Below, one piece after another: positions 43,862-52,132 of a stretch of 54,100 bases of DNA. Both the position numbers and the translations under genes were made by a program. Location of the stretch: assembly GCA_964412235.1 (NCBI GenBank), contig CAYPNT010000012.1, positions 1 through 54,100 of the forward strand. Reading direction: 5' to 3'. Origin of the DNA: JAYZQT01 sp964412235 (lineage in GTDB: Bacteria > Pseudomonadota > Alphaproteobacteria > MPNO01 > UBA830). Each line of letters starts with the position of its first letter. The first letter of the stretch is position 1. The notes under the pieces are model-generated. The model saw only the letters and a program-made list of their open reading frames with translations. It was not told the DNA's origin and made no database searches.

Positions 43862-45007
43862 ATGACACATCCGCGGCGCTATTTGATCCGGATGATTCTG
43901 TTTTTAGTCGCTGTCGTCGCTCTTGCGAGTGTGCTTTACAACGGACTTCAGGAAGCTTTTTTTTCGAATCCAGCCTTAAACGGCCTAATACTTGGTGTCC
44001 TTTTTCTCGGAATAATTTATATTTTCCGAACAGTGACTGTGCTAACGCGAGAAGTCGCCTGGTTGCAACATTTTCGCGCTGGACAACCCCCCATCTCAAA
44101 TATACCGCAACCCCGCATGCTGGCACCCATGTCATCAATGCTTGGCGATCGGAGTGATCGGTTTAGTCTTTCGGCAATATCTATGAGATCACTGCTGGAT
44201 GGTATAGCTGCACGGCTAGATGAATCCCGCGATATCTCCCGCTACATGATAGGTTTGCTGATTTTTCTTGGATTATTAGGAACTTTCTGGGGCCTGTTAC
44301 AAACAATTGAGGCGGTAAGCGACGTCATCTCGGAGCTTACCGTTGGAAACAAAGACCTTGGACCCGTCTTTGATGATCTTAAAACGGGCCTCCAGGCCCC
44401 ACTATCTGGTATGGGCACGGCTTTTTCTTCTTCGCTTTTTGGATTGGCTGGGTCACTTGTTCTAGGCTTTTTAGAGTTACAAGCAGGGCAAGCTCAAAAT
44501 CGCTTCTATAATGATTTGGAAGATTGGTTATCTGGGCAAACACGCTTGGGGAGCGGAGCCCTATCCGCGGAAACAGACCAATCAGTCCCAGCTTATGTCC
44601 AAGCGCTTCTTGAACAAACGGCAGATAGCTTGGAGAGTCTGCAAAGGACACTCCAACGTGGGGAGGAAACGAGGATTGGCGCCAACACCAGTATTATCGA
44701 TTTGGTAAATCGGCTGGACGGCCTAACCGAGCAAATGAAAACAGAACAAAATTTGATGGTGAAATTGGCAGAAAGTCAGCTAGAAATTAAACCTATATTG
44801 CTGCGGATTGACGAAGGCCTAAACAAACGTGAGCTAGAAATATCGGATAATAGACTACAATCACATATCCGTAATATTGATCTTCAACTCTCCAGATTTC
44901 TTGAGGACACAGCACAGGGCCGAACTGAACTCGTGCAGGAATTGAGAACGGAGATAAGGGTCCTTTCAAGAACATTGGCAGCGATCGCCGAGAAATCAGG
45001 ACGTTAG
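43862..45007 (+). CDS. MotA/TolQ/ExbB-like inner-membrane protein
   Basis: A 381-residue protein with four hydrophobic segments. The first two are near residues 7-27 and 40-60 (LIRMILFLVAVVALASVLY and LNGLILGVLFLGIIYIFRTV). The second pair carry the channel-like motifs YMIGLLIFLGLLGTFWGLLQ and LSGMGTAFSSSLFGLAGSLV. The C-terminal 170 residues are a charged coiled coil, predicted cytoplasmic. It lies 19 bases upstream of a MotB/OmpA-like partner, so the two probably form an ion-driven stator separate from TolQR. Relatives are common in alphaproteobacteria near suhB and rpmE; I know of no established role. Confidence 0.8.
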   Translation: MTHPRRYLIRMILFLVAVVALASVLYNGLQEAFFSNPALNGLILGVLFLGIIYIFRTVTVLTREVAWLQHFRAGQPPISNIPQPRMLAPMSSMLGDRSDRFSLSAISMRSLLDGIAARLDESRDISRYMIGLLIFLGLLGTFWGLLQTIEAVSDVISELTVGNKDLGPVFDDLKTGLQAPLSGMGTAFSSSLFGLAGSLVLGFLELQAGQAQNRFYNDLEDWLSGQTRLGSGALSAETDQSVPAYVQALLEQTADSLESLQRTLQRGEETRIGANTSIIDLVNRLDGLTEQMKTEQNLMVKLAESQLEIKPILLRIDEGLNKRELEISDNRLQSHIRNIDLQLSRFLEDTAQGRTELVQELRTEIRVLSRTLAAIAEKSGR

Positions 45008-45025
45008 ACGAGGCGGGGTTCGAAT

Positions 45026-46429
45026 ATGCCAAGTGCAACTCGCCGACAAAGACAGACATTTGATATATGGCCAGGGTTCGTCGACGCCCTATCTGCTCTT
45101 TTAATAATAATTATATTTCTTCTCATGGTCTTTACCCTTGCGCAGTTTTTTTTGGGCGAACTCCTATCGGGTCGCAATCAAGCTCTGGATCGATTAAATC
45201 GTCAAGTAGCAGAGCTCACAAGTATGCTTTCGATAGAGAGAAATGCTAACCTAACGCTCCGCGGTCAGGTCTCGCGACTGACCACAGATCTAAATGCTTC
45301 AAACACTGCTCGAAATAATCTTTCAAGCCAATTATCTGAACTCCTACCTCAGAAGGACACGCTGGAGGCGATGTTAGCCGATGTAAAAACTGAGCGAGAC
45401 ACACTACAAATCGAGTTAAACAAAACGTTGCAAAAATCGGGACAAATATCAGTTGAGTTGGAAGAAGCACAAAAAACCATTAGCTTGAGTAAAAACAAAA
45501 TCAAAGCGAAGCTTACGGAAATCGCGCAGCTAAATCGAGACCTTAATACATTAAGAGAAGTGCGCAAAACTCTTGAAAAAAAGATTGCAAAACTCGCAAA
45601 TGCTGTGACAACAAGGGATAAATCGCTGATCGCTATACGCGATAAGTCGAAAGAGCTGGAGACAAAACTATCGACGGAGGAAGAGCGTACAGCCCTAGCA
45701 CAAAAAACCATAACGAAAAGAGACTTAACCATACGTGAACTGGGTGCACAGGCAAAGCGTATTGGCGAAGAACTAACAAAAGAACAACGCATAAGTGCGG
45801 AGGCCCTCAAACAAGTCAAAACACTTAACCTTCAGCTAGCAGCAGTCCGCCAACAACTTGCAACCTTGAACGCCGCACTACAGGCGGCCGAAGAAAAAGC
45901 GACCAAACAGAATGTCCAGATCATTACGTTAGGAAAACGGTTGAATGCGGCACTAACAAATAAAGTCGCGGAACTTGCACTTTATCGATCGGAGTTTTTT
46001 GGACGCCTCCGCCAGACCCTGGGCAATCGACGCGGGGTTAAAATTGTTGGGGATCGGTTTGTTTTTCAATCTGAAGTGCTATTTTCCTCCGGTTCCGCCC
46101 ATCTCAACATCGAAGGTCAAAATCAAATTGCTCAATTGGCTCGAACGTTAAATGAAATAAGCGACCGTATACCCCAAAACCTAAACTGGGTGCTACGGGT
46201 TGACGGGCATACAGATCGGCGCCCCATAAAAACAATGAAATTTCCATCAAACTGGGAGCTTTCTTCTGCCCGCGCTATCGCCGTGGTGAGAGACTTAATC
46301 GCACACGGAGTGAACGCAAAACATCTAGTCGCGGCAGGTTTTGGCGAATTTCAACCAATTGATCCCCGGCGTGACGAAATTGCGGACAGGCGTAACCGCC
46401 GGATCGAGTTTAAACTTACACAACGATAA
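45026..46429 (+). CDS. MotB-like protein with long coiled coil and OmpA domain
   Basis: A 467-residue protein with one N-terminal helix (about residues 20-48). It is preceded by WPGFVDALSALLIIIIFLL; Asp20 corresponds in position to the proton-carrying aspartate of MotB and ZorB. A heptad-rich coiled coil of about 270 residues follows (50-325). It ends in an OmpA-like peptidoglycan-binding domain (335-467) with VLFSSGSAHLNIEGQNQIAQ, LRVDGHTDRRPI, WELSSARAIAVVRDLI and GFGEFQPIDPRRDEIADRRN. The coiled coil could span much of the periplasm. It is partner to the MotA-like gene upstream. Confidence 0.82.
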   Translation: MPSATRRQRQTFDIWPGFVDALSALLIIIIFLLMVFTLAQFFLGELLSGRNQALDRLNRQVAELTSMLSIERNANLTLRGQVSRLTTDLNASNTARNNLSSQLSELLPQKDTLEAMLADVKTERDTLQIELNKTLQKSGQISVELEEAQKTISLSKNKIKAKLTEIAQLNRDLNTLREVRKTLEKKIAKLANAVTTRDKSLIAIRDKSKELETKLSTEEERTALAQKTITKRDLTIRELGAQAKRIGEELTKEQRISAEALKQVKTLNLQLAAVRQQLATLNAALQAAEEKATKQNVQIITLGKRLNAALTNKVAELALYRSEFFGRLRQTLGNRRGVKIVGDRFVFQSEVLFSSGSAHLNIEGQNQIAQLARTLNEISDRIPQNLNWVLRVDGHTDRRPIKTMKFPSNWELSSARAIAVVRDLIAHGVNAKHLVAAGFGEFQPIDPRRDEIADRRNRRIEFKLTQR

Positions 46430-46527
46430 ATTTATTCGCAAAATCGGCGCCCGATCGACTCGATATGCCTAGTTGCAAACATTAATTTTGTTCCCTATAA
46501 AGCGCGCTGCTGTTGAGGAGCTTTGAG

Positions 46528-46752
46528 TTGAAAAAAGATACTCACCCAGATTACCACGAAATCGAAGTCGTGATGACAGATGGGACAACATACAAGACAC
46601 GGTCCACTTGGGGGGCGGCCGGCGATAGTATGAAGTTGGACATCGATTCAAAATCCCACCCTGCATGGACTGGTGGTTCTCAACGGTTAGTAGACACTGG
46701 TGGTCAAGTGGCTAAATTTAAAAATCGCTTTAAAGACCTAGGCATTAGTTAA
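46528..46752 (+). CDS. rpmE: 50S ribosomal protein L31
   Basis: A 74-residue ribosomal protein. From the TTG at 46528 it begins MKKDTHPDYHEIEVVMTDGT, the normal L31 start, with GGAG seven bases upstream. An upstream TTG at 46513 is in frame but would add five odd residues. LDIDSKSHPAWTGG and FKNRFKDLG are family signatures. It has no CxxC zinc cysteines, so it is the zinc-free form. Confidence 0.96.
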   Translation: MKKDTHPDYHEIEVVMTDGTTYKTRSTWGAAGDSMKLDIDSKSHPAWTGGSQRLVDTGGQVAKFKNRFKDLGIS

Positions 46753-46860
46753 AAGCGATACGTGCACCAAGTTAGTGCCTGCAACCGTATAGCGATCCGC
46801 ACATATTGCCCTTGTATTGACCTGATAATTAAAATCTTTGCAGATCTCTGGGATCGCGTT

Positions 46861-47043
46861 TCATTTTCTAAACAGTGAATCAACATCTGCACGGTGTGAT
46901 CGCTTTTTTGTAATCTCGCGATTCACCCTTTCAATTTCTTCTTCTATCTCGGAAATGTACTCTTTTAATTCGTCGACAGACATCGGATCAAGATCACGCT
47001 TTTTCTTCGGCATATTTTGCGGAAGATCATCGTTTATATCCAC
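46861..47043 (-). CDS. DUF1192-family small protein
   Basis: A 60-residue acidic/basic helical protein. The pattern DDLPQNMPKKKRDLDPMSVDEL and ELKEYISEIEEEIERVNREI, ending KKRSHRADVDSLF, matches the alphaproteobacterial DUF1192 family. Function is unknown. It is divergent from the quinone oxidoreductase gene, the usual neighbour in this class, with 104 bases between. Confidence 0.82.
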   Translation of the reverse strand: MDINDDLPQNMPKKKRDLDPMSVDELKEYISEIEEEIERVNREITKKRSHRADVDSLFRK

Positions 47044-47147
47044 TATTTACCACCATTCATATTATGCGAACTTATCAGACTTGCTAGTTTGCCGCCGAGA
47101 CGATAGACCTGCAAGCATCTGTTACATACAAATTAGGTGCTCGTCAG

Positions 47148-48170
47148 ATGTCTTTTGACATTCCTAAAACCATGATAGCTATTGAAATTTCAGAGTTTGG
47201 TGGGCCTGAGGTTCTCAAACCCGTTGAGCGTCCAGTTCCCGAGGTGGGGAACCGAGAGCTACTTGTGCGTGTAGCCGCGGCGGGCATAAACTTTCCCGAC
47301 ACCATGCAACGGGAAGGCGGATATCCACCGCCCCCTGGAATCACGGATATACCAGGTCTCGAGTTGTCCGGTACTGTCGTTCAGTGCGGACAAGACACCC
47401 GAGACTTCCAACCTGGTGATACACTTTGCGCTCTTGTGTCCGGTGGCGCGTATGCCGAATACTGCATTGTTCCAGAGCAGCAGGCACTTCGATTGCCCAA
47501 AGGTTACGATGCACTAAAAGCCGCAGCAATTCCGGAAAACTTTTTTACTGTTTGGACCAATCTTTTCGATGGTGCCAATTTAGTAGCGGGAGATACCATT
47601 CTAATCCATGGGGGCTCTGGTGGAATAGGAACAGCAGCGATCCAAACTGCAAAGGCTTTCGGTGCCACTGTCTATACCACAGCAAGAACAGCGGCCAAAT
47701 GTGCCGTATGCGAAGAATTAGGTGCCACACGGGCCATCAATTACCAGAGGGAAGATTTTGTCGAAATTATCAAAGACCTAACTCAGGGAGTGGGATGTTC
47801 AGTTGTATTGGATATGATTGGAGGTAGTTATTTTAATCGCAACCTCGAGGCACTAGCTTTAGAAGGGCGTATGGTGCAAATAGCGGTACTCGACGGCCCG
47901 AAAGTGGAACTCTTTATTCCAACTATAATGTCAAAACGAATTCGATACACCGGCTCCACGTTGAGGCCGAGGACAATGGAACAAAAGGGGCTAATAGCTA
48001 AAGCAGTTGGTGAGAAGCTATGGCCGCTATTCGAAAAAGGTAGTATTAAACCCCTAATTTATAGGACATTTTCATTGGAACAGGCGGCAAACGCCCATAA
48101 ACTTATGGCTACCAGCGATCACATCGGAAAAATTATGCTGGCTATCGATCCAAAATGTTTAGAATCATAG
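47148..48170 (+). CDS. NADPH:quinone oxidoreductase family protein
   Basis: A 340-residue medium-chain dehydrogenase/reductase of the zinc-free quinone-oxidoreductase type. The N-terminal catalytic domain has ISEFGGPEVLKPVERPVPE, AAGINFPDTMQREGGYPPPP and PGLELSGTVV. The Rossmann domain has ILIHGGSGGIGTAAIQTAKA (NADPH-binding) and GATRAINYQREDF. It probably reduces quinones or alkenals. A shorter start at the Met of codon 5 or so is possible. trcR follows 36 bases later. Confidence 0.9.
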   Translation: MSFDIPKTMIAIEISEFGGPEVLKPVERPVPEVGNRELLVRVAAAGINFPDTMQREGGYPPPPGITDIPGLELSGTVVQCGQDTRDFQPGDTLCALVSGGAYAEYCIVPEQQALRLPKGYDALKAAAIPENFFTVWTNLFDGANLVAGDTILIHGGSGGIGTAAIQTAKAFGATVYTTARTAAKCAVCEELGATRAINYQREDFVEIIKDLTQGVGCSVVLDMIGGSYFNRNLEALALEGRMVQIAVLDGPKVELFIPTIMSKRIRYTGSTLRPRTMEQKGLIAKAVGEKLWPLFEKGSIKPLIYRTFSLEQAANAHKLMATSDHIGKIMLAIDPKCLES

Positions 48171-48206
48171 CTAATAGCCTGTTTTGCAACACAAAGGCTC
48201 CTTATC

Positions 48207-48794
48207 ATGTCAAGCAACAGTTCTCAAAATATCAAACCACTTATGCCAAAAGCCACAGCGGTATGGCTCATCGAAAATACCGCACTGACCTTCCGACAAA
48301 TTGGTGTTTTCTGCGGTCTACATGAGCTTGAAATTCAAAGCATTGCTGATGATGAGATCGCTATTGGTATGGTGGGCTACGACCCTATTGCTAACGGGCA
48401 ACTCACAAAGGACGAGATTGAACGCTGTGAAGTGGATGCTTCTGAAAGATTGCAAATGGCGAAGACCCACGTACCCCGCCCGTCAATCAGAACCAAGGGA
48501 CCCAAATATACACCGGTTGCCCGGCGAGGCGACAAACCAGACGCTATAGCTTGGCTCATCAAGCATTATCCAAATTTAGTAGACTCCCAAATATCGCGAC
48601 TAATCGGCACTACCAAACCAACGATTGGTGCTATCCGAGATCGGTCCCACTGGAATATGGCAAATATTTCTGCCCGTGACCCTGTAGGGCTTGGTCTATG
48701 CAATCGCGTCGACCTTGATAGAGAAGTTCTGAAAGCCGGTTATTCAACCTCTCAAGAAAAACCACCGATAGATACTCCTACCGAAGGTGTGTGA
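48207..48794 (+). CDS. trcR: TrcR/DUF1013 cell-cycle transcriptional regulator
   Basis: A 195-residue protein of the DUF1013 family, found almost only in alphaproteobacteria. It opens with MPKATAVWLIENTALTFRQI (residues 14-33). It has two helix-turn-helix-like stretches, TALTFRQIGVFCGLHELEIQ and LVDSQISRLIGTTKPTIGAI, and the signatures VGYDPIANGQLTKDEI and RDPVGLGLC. Some members are reported as a cell-cycle factor acting with sigma-70. The gene name follows that usage. It forms a plus-strand pair with the oxidoreductase. Confidence 0.87.
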   Translation: MSSNSSQNIKPLMPKATAVWLIENTALTFRQIGVFCGLHELEIQSIADDEIAIGMVGYDPIANGQLTKDEIERCEVDASERLQMAKTHVPRPSIRTKGPKYTPVARRGDKPDAIAWLIKHYPNLVDSQISRLIGTTKPTIGAIRDRSHWNMANISARDPVGLGLCNRVDLDREVLKAGYSTSQEKPPIDTPTEGV

Positions 48795-48910
48795 AATTAA
48801 GTAACACAACCTATGGAAAATTCGTCTCGCCAGATCTATTAAGGAGGTCTTTCTTGGTGGTTTTCACGGAATAAAGGGGGCCGTATATATAGCCTGTTGC
48901 AACCCGGAAC

Positions 48911-50065
48911 CTATCTTGCAAAAAACTGTGCGGCGTTTTCATATAGTATTTTCTGTTTCTGATCTGCAGTAATATCATTTCTTGCGATTATTTCCGACGC
49001 CGCCTCATCACGGCCTTCGCCGTGTGGAAAATCCGACGAATAGAATATCTGGGTATCACCGAGCAATTCCAGTTCCTGTGTTAACATGGCATCATTCGCC
49101 TCCACCCCAAGGAAAATCCGGCCAGACCGAATATAATCGTCCACGGTATTTTCGGGCAACATAGCAGGGTTGGCCATGCGCTTTTTGTTGACTTCCTGGT
49201 AATGTCGCATGCGGCCAACGGAGTAGAATATCCATTCTCCCCCGAACTCCAGAAACGCGACCTTTAATCCAGGGTGACGGTCCAGCATTCCGTGCCCAAC
49301 CAACGCAACGAACGCAAGTTGGGCAGGCATGGCTTTCCCGATCATGTTTGCATCCTGTATCGAATAACAAAGTTTATCAAAAGGCGTATAGCTCATACCC
49401 ATATGCACACACAGGGGCAGGCCGGTATCAGAAAACGAGTCCCAGGAGGACCTGAATAGTGGATCCGAAAGCATGTGTTCACCGGCGGTACCAAATACGA
49501 CTCCCGCAGATGCCCCCAGATCTGCCATCTCTGCAATCGCTTCCAATGACCCCCTAGGGTCCCGTAACGGAAGCAATCCGGCCCATTTCAGCCTGTTGGA
49601 AACCGGTTTGCACCTAGCAGCCACATACCGGTTATAAGCCCTGAATAGGGCGGCCTCGAAGCCGGCGTCGATGGATGTTGCCGCATAAGAGGTGCTTGGG
49701 AATAAAAACTGTATATCGATCCCCATACCGTCCATCGCCTTTACCCGTGCTTCTGGATCCGAGAGGTCCACGACCCCGATCGGCTGAGGTAACCCAGAAA
49801 AATCCCCCGCTTTATCGGGTGTGGCACCGTATTCTTCCATCGTCATGCCAGGAATATTTGACGCGTGTGTGCCCGCCCCAAAGGGATGAGGCTCCAGCTT
49901 TCCATCTAGCAGCCATGCAGATTTCCAACCTCCGAGATCAGCCGCGTCACCGATTTGCACCGGACGGGGTCGTCGTAACTGGTATTCCTTGGGAAGGCCC
50001 TGCCACATTTTCGGACTCATCATCACATGTGCGTCCGCATCGTATATTTTATAACCATCCAACAT
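48911..50065 (-). CDS. Amidohydrolase family protein (amidohydrolase 2 type)
   Basis: A 384-residue metal-dependent TIM-barrel hydrolase or decarboxylase. The opening metal motif is YDADAHVMM (DxH), the mid-chain histidine is in LCVHMGMSYTPFDKL, and the late aspartate is in FYSSDFPHGEGRDEA. The family includes decarboxylases such as ACMSD; the substrate is unknown. Samples of the gene are near 57% G+C against about 46-47% in neighbours sampled, so it may have been acquired. It lies between trcR and a YdcH-like gene, where I know no conserved partner. Confidence 0.88.
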   Translation of the reverse strand: MLDGYKIYDADAHVMMSPKMWQGLPKEYQLRRPRPVQIGDAADLGGWKSAWLLDGKLEPHPFGAGTHASNIPGMTMEEYGATPDKAGDFSGLPQPIGVVDLSDPEARVKAMDGMGIDIQFLFPSTSYAATSIDAGFEAALFRAYNRYVAARCKPVSNRLKWAGLLPLRDPRGSLEAIAEMADLGASAGVVFGTAGEHMLSDPLFRSSWDSFSDTGLPLCVHMGMSYTPFDKLCYSIQDANMIGKAMPAQLAFVALVGHGMLDRHPGLKVAFLEFGGEWIFYSVGRMRHYQEVNKKRMANPAMLPENTVDDYIRSGRIFLGVEANDAMLTQELELLGDTQIFYSSDFPHGEGRDEAASEIIARNDITADQKQKILYENAAQFFAR

Positions 50066-50289
50066 CGTTATTACCTATACCAATTTCTTGATTTATGGAG
50101 ATGAATTCTATCACTTGGAATCGTGCGGTGCCGTCATTTTTCTGCTCGTCGGACTGGGCTTCCGGTCATTGTGAACGTCCCCCTCGCACCTGCTCGGTTC
50201 TTACAGGACTAGCACGTAAAATCTCAGGGCAAATATAACTGCGCCGTAACAGCTTCGTCTACTTATACGCTATAGGAACAAGACTCGAC

Positions 50290-50315
50290 GGGGAAAAAGT
50301 AAAACGATTTTCCCC
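50290..50315. repeat. Hairpin downstream of the first YdcH-like gene
   Basis: GGGGAAAA (50290-50297) and TTTTCCCC (50308-50315) pair perfectly across a 10-base loop, 16 bases past the stop of the minus-strand YdcH-like gene. No T run follows on that strand, so it is terminator-like but incomplete. Confidence 0.5.
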
Positions 50316-50330
50316 AACAGAAAGCTATCT

Positions 50331-50501
50331 TCATAGATGGGCCTCGATTGCGGCTAATTTATCTTTTATTCTTAGTTTTTTCTTCTTAATAGCTGAGACC
50401 GCGATATGATCAGGCTGGGGTTTATGTTTTTCTTGCTCTAGAGCGTTTTCAAGCTCTGCATGTTCCGCCTTAAGTATCTTAACCTGATCCGCTTCACTCA
50501 T
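50331..50501 (-). CDS. YdcH/DUF465-family small protein
   Basis: A 56-residue helical, charged protein read from ATG 50501: MSEADQVKILKAEHAELENA, then IAVSAIKKKKLRIKDKLAAI and EAHL. The pattern of a heptad helix, a short Pro turn, and a basic KKKLRIKDKL helix is that of DUF465. Function is unknown. A similar protein is encoded on the other strand at 51290, so they are paralogues. AGGG upstream supports the start. Confidence 0.8.
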   Translation of the reverse strand: MSEADQVKILKAEHAELENALEQEKHKPQPDHIAVSAIKKKKLRIKDKLAAIEAHL

Positions 50502-50609
50502 ATTTTACCCCTCAAAATATATAGTATATGCCCTAGAGTTTAGCCTTACATTTCTCGGGTTGTAAATCCGCAATCGTACCATCGTCGTATAAATAAGAAC
50601 CTCTAACAC

Positions 50610-51164
50610 TCAAATCACCTCAAGTAAAAGAGGATATATATCGCCGACAAGGCCAGGAAAAGCCACTTGAGCAATATAGACGATATTTTGACGATCCTTT
50701 TCTGTAATGTTTGTAAATGTCTTTAAATAAAGCCCCATGTTTGATAGGGCATCTTTAAGACACACCTTGTCACAACGTTTGTTGTCGGATTTTAGATTAA
50801 GAGCAGCGGCTAGAATCAGTTGTTCAATATGTTCACAATCAATTTCAGCCTTTTGAATCCGCTGTCTCACTGATTCGGTCAGCGCACCGTCTTCATAAAA
50901 GGAACTATATTTCATGCTCGTTCGCACTGCTCGGAGGCCTCTTACTATATCTTTATGCCAAATATCTACCGTGTTTGTTAGGGTTTTCATTTGGAAAGTG
51001 GTTAAAACACCCCGTTGCGACGCACCAACCCATAAACAAAATAAAAGCACATTCACATCCAAATCATGAGCATTCTGTAGCTCAAGACATGCCGAACCAA
51101 CCCCTTCCGTCATGTATATTTCGAGAGAAAAATTCCAAAACGGGTGATTTGGAAACTCAGTCAA
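50610..51164 (-). CDS. TIGR02444-family protein (DUF2390)
   Basis: A 184-residue protein. The start resembles the family: HPFWNFSLEIYMTEGVGSAC, then LELQNAHDLDVNVLLFCLWV and a helical remainder with VDIWHKDIVRGLRAVRTSMK. Family function is unknown. It sits between two YdcH-like genes and is more AT-rich than its neighbours. Its position between paralogues that commonly lie close together suggests later insertion or rearrangement. Confidence 0.78.
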   Translation of the reverse strand: MTEFPNHPFWNFSLEIYMTEGVGSACLELQNAHDLDVNVLLFCLWVGASQRGVLTTFQMKTLTNTVDIWHKDIVRGLRAVRTSMKYSSFYEDGALTESVRQRIQKAEIDCEHIEQLILAAALNLKSDNKRCDKVCLKDALSNMGLYLKTFTNITEKDRQNIVYIAQVAFPGLVGDIYPLLLEVI

Positions 51165-51289
51165 CCTAACCCCTGTAAACTATTATGATCTAACTCAACA
51201 TATAAATTACGTTGTGTAGGGTAAGGCTAACAGTAAGAACGGTATTCTGCTATTAATTACTTTGTGAAGAGCCGCGTACCACAGGAAAA

Positions 51290-51490
51290 ATGAGCGAAAA
51301 GGAAGCCCTTCGGGAAAAATTGGTAGAGCTAGAGCTCGAACATCGCGATTTAGACGATGTCATTGCACAGCTGACCGAACGTGCTCCCTACGATCAATTA
51401 CAGCTGCAGCGGCTTAAAAAGCGCAAGCTAGTATTAAAAGATCAAATGTCTCGCCTCGAAGCCCTTCTCCATCCAGACATTATAGCATGA
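51290..51490 (+). CDS. YdcH/DUF465-family small protein
   Basis: A 66-residue helical protein beginning MSEKEALREKLVELELEHRD, with LDDVIAQLTERAPYDQLQLQ and RLKKRKLVLKDQMSRLEALL. This is the DUF465 pattern. In several alphaproteobacteria a DUF465 gene sits just before purE, as here (111 bases upstream). AGGAAAA precedes the ATG. Function is unknown. Confidence 0.82.
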   Translation: MSEKEALREKLVELELEHRDLDDVIAQLTERAPYDQLQLQRLKKRKLVLKDQMSRLEALLHPDIIA

Positions 51491-51600
51491 AAGATTGGGC
51501 GGAGAGTAACATAGAGTAGTTTGCGAAGCGGTTATGGCGACGATAGTATGTGCCACCTTAAAGCATTTTCCGGCTAAGGGTACGTTTTTGAAAGGGGCTT

Positions 51601-52131
51601 ATGATGGCAACGCAAAAATCTGTGGGTCGGCGAAAGTCACCACCAAAAGACGCGCAGGTTGGTGTAATCATGGGCAGCAAATCGGATTGGCCCACGATGG
51701 AACATGCCGCCCAAATTTTAATATGTATGGGCATCGCTCATGAAACGAAAGTAGTCTCAGCGCACAGAACACCTGAGAGATTGTTTGAATATGCCAAATC
51801 TGCCAAAAACAGAGGATTGAAAGTAATAATTGCTGGTGCAGGTGGCGCTGCACACTTACCCGGCATGATTGCCTCTCTTACCTCTCTGCCGGTATTGGGC
51901 GTTCCAATCGAAAGTAAGTCCTTGAGCGGAATGGATAGCCTACTTTCAATTGTTCAAATGCCTGGGGGTGTTCCGGTTGGTACATTAGCAATAGGTACCT
52001 CAGGAGCCAAAAATGCGGGTTTAATGGCGAGTTCAATTATCGGGCTTTCGGATAAATTAGTCGCTAACCGATTGGATGAATGGCGGGCAATGCAAACCCA
52101 AAGCATTCCAAACACACCGACAGGTCGATGA
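51601..52131 (+). CDS. purE: 5-(carboxyamino)imidazole ribonucleotide mutase
   Basis: A class I PurE of 176 residues (or 175 from the second ATG at 51604). It converts N5-CAIR to CAIR in purine synthesis. Signatures are VGVIMGSKSDWPTMEHAAQI, VSAHRTPERLFEYA with the catalytic His, VIIAGAGGAAHLPGM and VPIESKSLSGMDSLLSIVQM. AAAGGGG lies just upstream. purK follows at once, so the pair carry out the ATP-dependent carboxylation route. Confidence 0.95.
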   Translation: MMATQKSVGRRKSPPKDAQVGVIMGSKSDWPTMEHAAQILICMGIAHETKVVSAHRTPERLFEYAKSAKNRGLKVIIAGAGGAAHLPGMIASLTSLPVLGVPIESKSLSGMDSLLSIVQMPGGVPVGTLAIGTSGAKNAGLMASSIIGLSDKLVANRLDEWRAMQTQSIPNTPTGR

Positions 52132-52132
52132 T

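Noticed and set aside
43862..46429. Zorya-type antiphage defence system
   Set aside because: The MotA/MotB-like layout resembles ZorAB, but no ZorC, ZorD or ZorE gene is next to it, and the site between suhB and rpmE is a conserved housekeeping context.
50090..50280. Small RNA or 4.5S RNA in the gap upstream of the amidohydrolase
   Set aside because: No conserved SRP loop or tRNA-like fold could be found on either strand.
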